Positions 1 through 6,270 of a stretch of DNA of 9,359 nt are shown piece by piece; the stretch's first letter is position 1; each line of letters starts with the position of its first letter. Made by a program: the position numbers and the translations under genes. The stretch comes from an uncultured Bacteroidales bacterium (GTDB lineage Bacteria > Bacteroidota > Bacteroidia > Bacteroidales > Paludibacteraceae). The notes under the pieces are model-generated. The model was not told where the DNA came from and searched no databases. It saw only the letters and a program-made list of their open reading frames with translations. The stretch is from the NCBI GenBank assembly GCA_946619625.1, contig CAMOMF010000119.1:1-9359 (forward strand). The letters run 5' to 3'.

Positions 1-120
1 ACCGTCACCACCACCGCACAAACCGTCCAGCGCGGAGACACCACCACCGTCATCATGACCAAAACGATTGAGCAGTACGATGCAAAAGCGGATGTAACCA
101 AACTTTTGCAAGCCCGATGA
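1..120 (+). CDS. C-terminal fragment of an unrecognised protein (5' end outside window)
   Basis: Frame 1 is open from the window edge to a TGA at 118-120 and gives 39 residues. The fragment is rich in Thr and Val near its start (TVTTTAQTVQ) and ends in a charged helix-like tail, DAKADVTKLLQAR. No family is recognisable from this piece and no function is proposed. That it is coding is supported by its position at the edge, by the abrupt change to stem-loops and repeats right after the stop, and by a short sequence at 207-242 that resembles its last codons (see the entry there). It could be a chance open frame, since 39 codons is short. Confidence 0.5.
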   Translation, partial: TVTTTAQTVQRGDTTTVIMTKTIEQYDAKADVTKLLQAR

Positions 121-158
121 GAAACGCCGTTTCGAAATCGGAGAGCGGTCAGCCCCGA

Positions 159-189
159 GTACTTTCAATGACGCAGTCATTCTGTGTAC
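159..189. other. Stem-loop in the gap after the first gene
   Basis: AATGAC (167-172) and GTCATT (176-181) form a perfect 6-bp stem with a GCA loop. A second GTAC/GTAC pairing (159-162 with 186-189) sits outside it across a 4x4 internal loop. No T-run follows, so it is not a typical intrinsic terminator, but it is the only compact hairpin directly after the stop at 120. It may protect or end that transcript. Confidence 0.4.
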
Positions 190-206
190 GAGGGTGCTGC
201 ACGCGA

Positions 207-242
207 GGCAAAGTGGATGCCACCAAACTGCTCAACAAGTAA
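207..242 (+). pseudogene. Possible relic: second copy of the upstream gene's C-terminal tail
   Basis: Codons 207-242 read GKVDATKLLNK followed by TAA. The tail of the gene ending at 120 reads AKADVTKLLQAR followed by TGA. Over nine aligned codons, six residues and 19 of 27 bases match, and a stop follows within a few codons in both. The frame is open back to 120, but the translation between (120-206) is cysteine-rich and shows no relation to anything, and it runs through a stem-loop. I read this as the remnant of a duplicated or recombined gene end. Chance similarity of a short tail remains quite possible. Confidence 0.25.
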
Positions 243-289
243 GTTGAAAGGTTCTTTCCTCGCAGGCTCGGACAATCGCTGCGCGTGCT
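243..289 (-). repeat. Dispersed intergenic repeat, copy 1
   Basis: A GTTGAAA heptad (243-249) is followed by a 39-bp segment (251-289) that begins GTTCTTTCCTCGCAGG. The segment matches 7134-7172 at 36 of 39 positions. In reverse complement it also aligns, with small gaps, to the two 51-bp units at 6309-6410 (shared features: GCACGC, CGATCG/CAATCG, CGAAG or CGAGG, and AAGAAC). It starts one base after the TAA at 240-242. It does not belong to a gene I can recognise. Confidence 0.75.
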
Positions 290-320
290 CCCTCGACGGG
301 CTCTGCCGATCGACCGAGTC

Positions 321-418
321 GTGCGAAGGGTGCGAAAGGTACGAAGGGGTCAAAGGCTCGAGATATCGAACCGTTCATAACCTTTCGAACCCTTTGAACC
401 TTTCGAACCCTTCATAAC
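321..418. repeat. Large imperfect inverted repeat built from GCGAAAGG-like units
   Basis: The left arm (321-351, starting GTGCGAAGGGTGCGAAAGG) and the right arm (387-418, ending TTCGAACCCTTCATAAC) pair at 24 of 31 positions around a 35-nt loop. Each arm is itself made of short quasi-repeats of about 10-11 bp (GTGCGAAAGG type on the left, ACCTTTCGAA type on the right). It lies between the dispersed repeat and the operon promoter. There is no T-run and no reading frame of note. It could fold into a long stem in RNA from either strand, and so may insulate the neighbouring units. Confidence 0.6.
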
Positions 419-475
419 CCATGGGGTGCTGCACTGCTGAAAATAGTGCCCTTTTTGAAAAAAATGCACTTTTTA

Positions 476-507
476 TTTGCATATTTCAAAAAAAAGCAGT
501 AACTTTG
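476..507 (+). promoter_or_regulatory. Bacteroidetes-type promoter of the DUF2130 operon
   Basis: TTTG at 476-479 is followed after 20 nt by TAACTTTG at 500-507. This matches the Bacteroidetes primary sigma factor consensus (-33 TTTG, -7 TAnnTTTG), with spacing in the usual 19-21 range. Transcription would start at about 511-516. The region is very A/T-rich compared with its surroundings. An imperfect inverted repeat with TGCA at its inner ends (451-468 and 478-496, 9-nt loop) overlaps the -33 element and could be an operator. Confidence 0.85.
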
Positions 508-517
508 CACCCGCAAA

Positions 518-552
518 GGTGTGCGCCTGTTTTCAGGCAAACAGTACACACC
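518..552 (+). promoter_or_regulatory. Hairpin in the 5' leader of the DUF2130 operon
   Basis: GGTGTG (518-523) pairs perfectly with CACACC (547-552), and CTGTTT (527-532) pairs with AAACAG (539-544) around a 6-nt loop. The two stems are separated by a small 3x2 internal loop, giving one long stem of 12 pairs. An alternative inner stem, GCCTG (525-529) with CAGGC (534-538) and a TTTT loop, competes with the second. The structure begins only a few nucleotides after the predicted transcription start and ends 13 nt before the ATG at 566. It could stabilise the mRNA 5' end or affect ribosome access. No known riboswitch class is recognised. Confidence 0.6.
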
Positions 553-565
553 CCAAATATTAAGC

Positions 566-1774
566 ATGAAAGAACTGATTTGTCCGCATTGCAAGACCCC
601 GTTCTCGGTGGACGACGCCGACTACGCCTTGCTGCTAAGTCAAGTGAAAAACAGAGAGTTCCACGACGAAGTACATCGCCGTGTGGAGGAGCTGCATGCG
701 CAGTGGAAAAGCGAGCAGCAAGTTGCTTCCTTGCAGACGGCGGGACGCTACCAGCAGGAGCTGAACCGGCGGGACCAGGCGTTGCAGCAGAAACAAAGCG
801 AAGTGCAGCAACTGCAGGAACGCCTGCGAACCATCGACCAAGTCAAATCCGCGCAGATGCAAACCGCTTTGCTCGAAAAAGACAGCGAAATCAGCCAACT
901 CAAGGCGCAGGCGCAATTAGCACTCTCACAAGCGCAAGTGCGCGAAAACGGACTCAAGGAAAAATACGAGTCGCAACTCCGGCTCGCCCAGGAACAGGTG
1001 GCATACTACAAGGACATGAAGACCCGCCTCTCGACCAAAATGGTAGGCGAAACTCTGGAAATACACTGCTCCACGCTCTTCAACCAACTCCTCCGCCCCA
1101 TGATGCCCAACGCCTATTTCGAGAAGGACAACGATGCCACCACCGGCTCCAAAGGCGACTTCATCTTCCGTGATACCGACCAGGGGCAGGAATATATCTC
1201 CATCATGTTCGAAATGAAGAACGAAATGGACGTCACCGCCACCAAGCACAAGAACGAAGATTTCTTCCAAAAACTCGATAAAGACCGGCGCGAGAAACAT
1301 TGCGAGTTTGCCGTGCTCGTCTCACTCTTGGAGCCGGAGAGCGAACTCTACAACGGCGGTATAGTGGACGTCTCCTACCGCTACGAGAAGATGTATGTCA
1401 TCCGCCCGCAGTTCTTTATCCCGCTAATCACACTCCTCGTCCAAACCAGCAAGAAGAGCATCGAGTACCAACGACAACTCGCTATTGCCAAATCACAGTC
1501 TCTGGATGTCACCAAGTTCGAAGAGCAATTGCTCGACTTCAAGGACAAGTTCGGACGCAACTACCGCATTGCCTCCGAGAAATTCCAAACAGCCATACGC
1601 GAGATTGACAACTCTATCCAACACTTGCAGAAAATCAAGGAGGCACTCATTGGCTCGGAGAACAACCTGCGCCTCGCCAACGACAAAGCCGAAGCCCTCA
1701 CTATCAAACGGCTCACGCGAGGCAACCCCACAATGAAAGAACTGTTCAAAGCCAACACTGAATCCGAAGAATGA
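566..1774 (+). CDS. DUF2130 domain protein (COG4487-like), coiled-coil, possible PD-(D/E)XK-like core
   Basis: This 402-residue, probably cytoplasmic protein has no signal peptide. It opens with ICPHCKTPF, a single CPHC (Cys6, Cys9) like half a zinc ribbon. A long Gln/Glu/Lys-rich coiled coil follows (about 35-165), then the conserved DUF2130 block (about 175-300) and a helical C-terminus. The block contains GSKGDFIF and FEMKN, placing Asp198, Glu216 and Lys218 in a D-(17)-ExK arrangement. That spacing resembles PD-(D/E)XK nuclease folds, but the nuclease idea is my inference. The family's function is not established. An in-frame GTG at 521 would extend the protein by 15 residues but would start inside the leader hairpin, a few bases from the predicted transcription start. 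ATG 566 gives the usual MKELICPHC beginning. It is the first gene of the operon, and its stop overlaps the next start by 4 bp (ATGA). Confidence 0.85.
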   Translation: MKELICPHCKTPFSVDDADYALLLSQVKNREFHDEVHRRVEELHAQWKSEQQVASLQTAGRYQQELNRRDQALQQKQSEVQQLQERLRTIDQVKSAQMQTALLEKDSEISQLKAQAQLALSQAQVRENGLKEKYESQLRLAQEQVAYYKDMKTRLSTKMVGETLEIHCSTLFNQLLRPMMPNAYFEKDNDATTGSKGDFIFRDTDQGQEYISIMFEMKNEMDVTATKHKNEDFFQKLDKDRREKHCEFAVLVSLLEPESELYNGGIVDVSYRYEKMYVIRPQFFIPLITLLVQTSKKSIEYQRQLAIAKSQSLDVTKFEEQLLDFKDKFGRNYRIASEKFQTAIREIDNSIQHLQKIKEALIGSENNLRLANDKAEALTIKRLTRGNPTMKELFKANTESEE

Positions 1775-3246
1775 AGCACCTGCTCACCATATTGATTCTG
1801 CTTGGTACCGCCTTCTACTCAGCGGCACTGGCTGCTCCCTTGGCATCCAAACAACCGCTCACCGAGCAGCAACAGCAGGACGAGCAGGCGTTCACCTACT
1901 ACCTCTACGCCGCACAACAGGCACTGGATGCCTCCCAATACGACGATGCCCTCTCGCTGTCCGAGTTTGCATGGCGCATCAAGCCGCAAGACCCCGCCAT
2001 CTGCCATTTCTTGGGCATTCTGTACGAGGGACTCGGCAGGCACAATGACGCACTGGCGCGCTATCAAACAGCCTACAAGGGCAGCCCGGACGACTACTGG
2101 TACCGCTATTTTTCCTTGCTTTACCGCCTCAGCGGGGAAAGTTCCACTACACCGTCCGTGAAAGTCAAGAACGACTATGCACGCCGCGCCAGGCAGGTCA
2201 TTACCACCGAGGCAAAACGACAATCCGATAACACCGATGTGTTGGATGCCTACCAGCAACTGCTACTCTCCGAAGGCAAATACACTCAGGCACTGCAAGT
2301 GCAAAACAAAATAGAGAAAATTGAAGGACGCAGTCCCTACAACGTTCTCAAGCGATACCGTATCCTCATCATGCAGGGTAAGGTGAAGGACGCCATCGCT
2401 GTGGTGGAGAACTACTGCAAGGAAGAGCCTGACGACTACTATTTCCAGGCTTTGCGCGGAGACATCTATCTGGCGCAGGGCAAAGAGGAACAGGCACTCG
2501 CCCTCTACTACCGGGCACTGCAAGACAATCCCGACAACACCTACGTTCTGCAGTCGCTCAACCGGTACTACCAGCAGCAGGGCGATGCCCTCTCGCAGCG
2601 TAACATACTGGCGCGGCTTATTGAGGTGGCACCCTCCGACGACATCCTCAAGCAGTACTTCGACCTGCTCACGGCCGACACCACCGTCACCAATGAGGAG
2701 CAGATAGCGTTCGTACAGAAAGCCTACCTGATGGAGCCTAACAGCGCACGTTGGCACTACTACTGGGGGCTGGCTTTGGTGCAGCAAGACAGTCTCAACG
2801 ACGCCCTGCAGGTACTGCAAGAGGGAATCGCACTCGGAGCCAAAGACCCGGTCACACGCTTCTCCATGCACGTACTCAGCGGAGACCTGTACATGCGGCT
2901 CAACCAATTGGATAGTTGCTTCAGCCACTACGAGAGAGCACTCGCCTTGGACCCCGAGAACGTCTATGTGCTCAACAACTACGCCTACACGCTTGCTACG
3001 AATGGGGGCGACCTGAAGAAAGCGGAGAAAATGAGTCAAAAGACCATCGAGAAAGAGCCCAACAATCCCACTTTCCTTGACACCTATGCGTGGATTTTGC
3101 ACCTCCAGGGACAGGACTCGCTCGCTCGCTTCTACATGAAACGAGTCATGGAAAAAGCCGGCAACGCCGCCGACCAGGAAGAACTGATGAATCACTACCG
3201 CATACTGTTTAACGAACAAAACCAATCAGATAATGAAACAAAATAA
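1771..3246 (+). CDS. Exported tetratricopeptide repeat protein
   Basis: The 491-residue protein begins with a cleavable-type signal peptide (MKHLLTILILLGTAFYSAAL, then AAP). No lipobox cysteine is present, so a periplasmic location is likely. The rest is almost entirely TPR helices. The clearest repeats lie at about 42-74, 75-106, 224-256, 326-354, 367-397, 398-432 and 434-465, with canonical pieces such as AQGKEEQALALYYRALQDNP and ALALDPENVYVLNNYAY. TPR arrays bind partner proteins and no enzymatic motif is visible. The start overlaps the DUF2130 stop (ATGA) and the end overlaps the lipoprotein gene by 14 bp, so the genes are translationally coupled. The string TPR protein, DUF4292 lipoprotein, EnvC-like protein is familiar from Bacteroidales and suggests an envelope role, perhaps as a scaffold at the outer membrane. 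The binding partner is unknown. Confidence 0.85.
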   Translation: MKHLLTILILLGTAFYSAALAAPLASKQPLTEQQQQDEQAFTYYLYAAQQALDASQYDDALSLSEFAWRIKPQDPAICHFLGILYEGLGRHNDALARYQTAYKGSPDDYWYRYFSLLYRLSGESSTTPSVKVKNDYARRARQVITTEAKRQSDNTDVLDAYQQLLLSEGKYTQALQVQNKIEKIEGRSPYNVLKRYRILIMQGKVKDAIAVVENYCKEEPDDYYFQALRGDIYLAQGKEEQALALYYRALQDNPDNTYVLQSLNRYYQQQGDALSQRNILARLIEVAPSDDILKQYFDLLTADTTVTNEEQIAFVQKAYLMEPNSARWHYYWGLALVQQDSLNDALQVLQEGIALGAKDPVTRFSMHVLSGDLYMRLNQLDSCFSHYERALALDPENVYVLNNYAYTLATNGGDLKKAEKMSQKTIEKEPNNPTFLDTYAWILHLQGQDSLARFYMKRVMEKAGNAADQEELMNHYRILFNEQNQSDNETK

Positions 3247-4036
3247 AATATTTGCAATCATTGCCGCCCTCTGTGTGCTCAGTTTGACACTTACAGCGTG
3301 TCACAACAAGAAGAAAATAGCAGAGAGCGTCCAAAAAGAGCAGTCTGCCGGGCAACGTGGGAACATGGCACAGGACGGCAGCATTGCCCAGCGCGAACAG
3401 CCATCTCAGGCGCAAACCACTTCCTCCGTCGGTCAGGAACAGACACCAAGCCCCTCAACCGACCCTGCCAACCAAACACAGACACCGACACCTGTGGAGG
3501 AAAGTTCCCAAGCGATTGTAGAACTGGTGGAAGAGGCGCTGGAAAAACAAGCGGACCAAGCCGCACAGCAACAAACCGGCGACTGGACACCCCAGTACCA
3601 AACCGCTTACGGAAAAGGATTGGTCGTCATTCACTACATGCAACGGCAACTCGTCAGTCCGGTTGTCGTCACCTACATTGCCGACTCTATTATCGTTGCC
3701 TCGGTGCAACCTATTATGGGTATCGAGATGTACCGCTTGGAAGCGCACCCCGACAAAGCACGGCTGTTCGAGAAACTCAACCGCCGCTATGTGGAAATGA
3801 CCTATGAAGAGATTAGTGCCCAAACGCGACGCAACATCACCTTCCCACTACTGGAAAGGATGGTCGAAGAGGTGGGACTCACTTACCCCATTGGACAGGA
3901 CACCACCGTTCGCTATTCGGGCATTGAGGCGACCCTCACCCTGCAATACCGAACTATCAATGAGCGCGTCTCCGCTTTTCCGCTCTCGCTCAACGGATAC
4001 AATCGCACAACCATCAAAGCCCTGCTGAACAAATGA
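3233..4036 (+). CDS. DUF4292-type lipoprotein with long low-complexity linker
   Basis: The 267-residue precursor has a lipoprotein signal peptide ending LTAC, with the lipidated Cys at 23. Residues 24 to about 118 are a Gln/Thr/Pro/Ser-rich, probably disordered linker. The remainder (about 125-266) reads like the second half of a DUF4292 domain: ADSIIVASVQPIMGIEMYRL, then HPDKARLFEKLNRRYVEMTY. DUF4292 proteins are Bacteroidota lipoproteins thought to resemble LolA/LolB-type lipid-binding barrels. The expected N-terminal strands of such a barrel are short here, which is odd. ATG 3233 overlaps the TPR gene by 14 bp, and the stop overlaps the EnvC-like start (ATGA at 4033-4036). The setting suggests envelope assembly. 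The family call rests on remembered motif pattern and gene order, so it is moderately certain. Confidence 0.7.
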   Translation: MKQNKIFAIIAALCVLSLTLTACHNKKKIAESVQKEQSAGQRGNMAQDGSIAQREQPSQAQTTSSVGQEQTPSPSTDPANQTQTPTPVEESSQAIVELVEEALEKQADQAAQQQTGDWTPQYQTAYGKGLVVIHYMQRQLVSPVVVTYIADSIIVASVQPIMGIEMYRLEAHPDKARLFEKLNRRYVEMTYEEISAQTRRNITFPLLERMVEEVGLTYPIGQDTTVRYSGIEATLTLQYRTINERVSAFPLSLNGYNRTTIKALLNK

Positions 4037-5214
4037 TAAAACGACTATTCATATACATGCTCTTGACGCTTTTGGCATTGCCCATGGCAGCACAGAAGCA
4101 GAGCGTCAACGACCTGAGAAAACAGCGCGAGAAGACCCTGCGCGAGTTGGAAAAAACAGGGCAGATGCTCAGCGAAACCAAGAAATCCGAGAAAGCCACG
4201 CTCAACAAACTGAACCTGCTTAGCAAGGATATCGCTACGCGAAAGCGCCTTATTACCAACATCAACTCCGAGATTGACGCACTTAACACCGAGATGGGCG
4301 AACTCAGCAGCAAGCGCGACTCTCTGCAGATGGTTCTGGAAGGGCTCAAGACGGACTACGCCAACCTGGTGCGACAAACGCACTATCAGGATATGATGCA
4401 GTCACCCCTGCTCTTTGTCCTGCGTGCCGAGGACTTCAACCAAGCCATGCGGCGCATCCGCTATTTGCAGGAGTTTCAGCAGTTCCGCAAAGAACAGGTC
4501 GCACGTATCCAGAACACCCAGACCGAAATAGATATTCAGTCGGAACTGCTGGAAAGCAACCGCGTGGAAAAAGAGCAGACACTCACCATCCATCAGCGCG
4601 AGAAAGAGAACCTTGCCCGCGACGAGCGCAAACAGCAGAACATGCTGCAGCAACTGAAAAAGAAAGAGAAAGACCTGCTCGCGCAACAACGCAAACAGCA
4701 GAAAAAAGCCGATGACCTGAACCGCAAGATTGAGGATATTATCAAGCAGCAGACCGCCAAACAGAAAGGGCAGAGAATGACCAAAGAGCAACAACTCATT
4801 GCCGGCGGCTTCGAGAAAAACAAGGGGCGCCTGCCTTGGCCTGTAGAAAAAGGAGTGGTCAGCGGCGAGTTTGGCGTGCACCCTCACCCCACTTTGTCCA
4901 AAGTAACCGTCAACAACAAAGGTATCTATATCCAAACCACCCGCGGGGCTGCTGTGCGTGCCGTCTATGAGGGAGAGGTGACCAGTTGCTTCGTCATGGG
5001 GGGCACCAGCGCTGTCATTATTCAGCATGGTAATTATCGCACCGTCTATACGGGACTTGCCACTATCAGCGTGAAGAAAGGCGACAAAGTAAAAACCAAG
5101 CAGACTATCGGTACGGTTTATACCGACCCCGACAATGACAACAAGACCGAGATGTTCTTCCAGGTTTGGAAAGACAAAGACATACAGAACCCCAGTCTGT
5201 GGCTCGCATACTGA
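4033..5214 (+). CDS. EnvC-like murein hydrolase activator (degenerate LytM/M23 protein)
   Basis: The 393-residue protein has a signal peptide (about 1-21, ending LALPMAAQ). Two long coiled-coil stretches follow (about 22-115 and 145-255), then a C-terminal LytM/M23-type domain (about 265-393) starting GRLPWPVEKGVVSGEFG. This is the EnvC architecture. EnvC proteins do not cut peptidoglycan themselves. They activate cell-separation amidases in the periplasm. The zinc site is fully degenerate: the HxxxD motif is N295 K G I Y299, and the usual HLHFE is E373 M F F Q377. The HG at 332-333 is kept as a structural element. So the protein is probably non-catalytic. Translation is coupled to the upstream lipoprotein by a 4-bp overlap. 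It is the last of the four overlapping genes. In E. coli the partner would be AmiA/AmiB, but no amidase lies in this window. Confidence 0.88.
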   Translation: MIKRLFIYMLLTLLALPMAAQKQSVNDLRKQREKTLRELEKTGQMLSETKKSEKATLNKLNLLSKDIATRKRLITNINSEIDALNTEMGELSSKRDSLQMVLEGLKTDYANLVRQTHYQDMMQSPLLFVLRAEDFNQAMRRIRYLQEFQQFRKEQVARIQNTQTEIDIQSELLESNRVEKEQTLTIHQREKENLARDERKQQNMLQQLKKKEKDLLAQQRKQQKKADDLNRKIEDIIKQQTAKQKGQRMTKEQQLIAGGFEKNKGRLPWPVEKGVVSGEFGVHPHPTLSKVTVNNKGIYIQTTRGAAVRAVYEGEVTSCFVMGGTSAVIIQHGNYRTVYTGLATISVKKGDKVKTKQTIGTVYTDPDNDNKTEMFFQVWKDKDIQNPSLWLAY

Positions 5215-5243
5215 TTAGTCAATTTGTAAATAAGTAAATTTGT

Positions 5244-5720
5244 ATGAAGAAACTATTCTATATACTGCCAATGGTTGCAGCGTTACTTTGCGGTTGCAAA
5301 GTGGACAAATGGATGGATTGGAAAATGCAGAACGAGATGTGGATGGCTGCCAATGCCAAGAACGAAGGTGTTCAGACGACCGCAAGCGGTCTGCAGTACC
5401 GTATTCTATACGCGGGCAATACTACCGATGCCAAGCCCGACAATGCATCTGTAGTCATTGTCACCTACACCGCCAAACTGATTAACGGTTATCAGGTGGA
5501 CTCCGGCGTAGGCGCCTCCATCGGCATGTCCGGTGTAGTGGACGGTTTTGCCGAAGGGTTGAAGAAGATACATGCGCACGGCGACATCGAACTGTTTGTT
5601 CCATGGAACTTGGCGTACAAAGAAGAGGGCTCCGGTACGGAGGGCAGCCTTTCCGGCACATTCATTCCGCCCTACTCAACTATCATCTTCAAGGTGCACC
5701 TCAACGCCGTAACGAAGTAA
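5244..5720 (+). CDS. FKBP-type peptidyl-prolyl isomerase-like lipoprotein
   Basis: This is a 158-residue lipoprotein precursor with lipobox LCGC (Cys18). A short linker leads to an FKBP fold (about 45-155) recognised by TTASGLQYRIL, VIVTYTAKLINGYQVDS, GFAEGLKKI, VPWNLAY and IPPYSTIIFKVHL. Canonical FKBPs catalyse proline cis-trans isomerisation and help fold exported proteins. Several pocket residues (FKBP12 numbering) are kept: Tyr26 as Tyr75, Asp37 as Asp86 and Tyr82 as Tyr125. The floor Trp59 is Phe102 and Phe36 is Val85, so activity may be weak or altered. It lies 29 bp after the EnvC-like gene with no terminator between them and is probably in the same transcript. The gap is A/T-rich with the near-repeat AATTTGTAAATAAGTAAATTTG. 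Confidence 0.85.
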   Translation: MKKLFYILPMVAALLCGCKVDKWMDWKMQNEMWMAANAKNEGVQTTASGLQYRILYAGNTTDAKPDNASVVIVTYTAKLINGYQVDSGVGASIGMSGVVDGFAEGLKKIHAHGDIELFVPWNLAYKEEGSGTEGSLSGTFIPPYSTIIFKVHLNAVTK

Positions 5721-5722
5721 AT

Positions 5723-5774
5723 CGTCCTTTACGGGTCTCCGTCCCTTTACGGGTCCTCGTCCTTTGCGGGTACT
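5723..5774. repeat. Three tandem 17-18 bp units between two lipoprotein genes
   Basis: The units CGTCCTTTACGGGTCTC (5723-5739), CGTCCCTTTACGGGTCCT (5740-5757) and CGTCCTTTGCGGGTACT (5758-5774) follow the FKBP stop codon after 2 bp. Each contains CC(C)TTTACGGG, which can fold into a small CCC/GGG hairpin. No T-run or promoter match is seen. They may be an intercistronic RNA-processing element or a passive repeat. Confidence 0.65.
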
Positions 5775-5809
5775 TTCTTCGCTTGGAATGAACAGAAAAA
5801 CAACGACAA

Positions 5810-6262
5810 ATGAACTGGAAAAAGATTGCAATCATACTATTAGTAGCGGTACTTGGCGCATGTGAGACTCCCAGTATCGTGAACCCTGTGCCCAATTATC
5901 CGGTCAGTTTGGAACTGAACATCCTGGGTGAGTTCCCCCATTTCACCATGTCCAATATCGGCGCGCACATGGAGTTCGTCACTCCCCGCTACCCCAACGA
6001 GAGAGTAGGCTATTCGGGGGTGCTCGTCTTTGTGAACTTCAACGAGCAATATTCCGCCTTCGACTTGTGCTGCCCGCACTGTGTTGAGCGTTACGTGCCT
6101 ATAGAGGTGGAGGGAATGTTCGCCACCTGTCCTGTCTGCGGCGAAGAGTATGATCTCAGTTACGGATACGGCGTGCCGACCAAAGGCATTGCGCAGAACT
6201 ACCTGAAAGCCTATAAATGGAACTACAACCGCGTCACCGGCAAGTTGGTAGTATATAATTAA
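5810..6262 (+). CDS. Small lipoprotein with a CPHC...CPVC four-cysteine (Rieske-like/zinc-ribbon) domain
   Basis: The 150-residue precursor has a lipoprotein signal (LLVAVLGAC, Cys18). The mature part is beta-rich and carries FDLCCPHC (Cys87, Cys88, Cys91) followed 15 residues later by CPVCGEEYDLSYG (Cys107, Cys110) and a GVPTKGIAQNYLKAYKW tail. The layout recalls Rieske ferredoxin-like lipoproteins of Bacteroidota, whose binding loops read CxH...CxxH or variants of it. Here the second position of each pair is Cys, which would suit a zinc ribbon as well as an iron centre. His90 is also near. I cannot decide the metal. It follows the FKBP gene by 89 bp and precedes a strong terminator, so it is probably the last gene of the envelope cluster. 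ATG 5810 gives the complete signal peptide. Confidence 0.75.
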   Translation: MNWKKIAIILLVAVLGACETPSIVNPVPNYPVSLELNILGEFPHFTMSNIGAHMEFVTPRYPNERVGYSGVLVFVNFNEQYSAFDLCCPHCVERYVPIEVEGMFATCPVCGEEYDLSYGYGVPTKGIAQNYLKAYKWNYNRVTGKLVVYN

Positions 6263-6270
6263 CCTCACCC

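Noticed and set aside
192..434. Target-site duplication: GGGTGCTGCAC at 192-202 and 424-434 flanking the repeat region
   Set aside because: An 11-bp match within about 250 bp has a chance of a few percent. The interval has no transposase or terminal inverted repeats, and the possible gene-tail relic lies inside it.
521..565. GTG at 521 as the DUF2130 start codon
   Set aside because: It lies within the leader hairpin and about 5-10 nt from the predicted transcription start. The ATG at 566 gives the expected CPHC-containing N-terminus.
421..1173. Plus-strand open frame of 250 codons overlapping the start of the DUF2130 gene
   Set aside because: It crosses the promoter and leader hairpin, and its Ala/Arg/Pro/Thr-rich translation is the out-of-frame reading of the coiled-coil gene.
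2263..3225. Long minus-strand open frame (320 codons) opposite the TPR gene
   Set aside because: It is fully antisense to a clear signal-peptide plus TPR protein and its translation is Val/Leu-rich without domains. The opposite frame of a high-GC-wobble gene is often open.
5235..5242. TAAATTTG before the FKBP gene as a -7 promoter element
   Set aside because: It ends 1 bp before the ATG, so transcription would start inside the gene. There is no TTTG at the right distance upstream.
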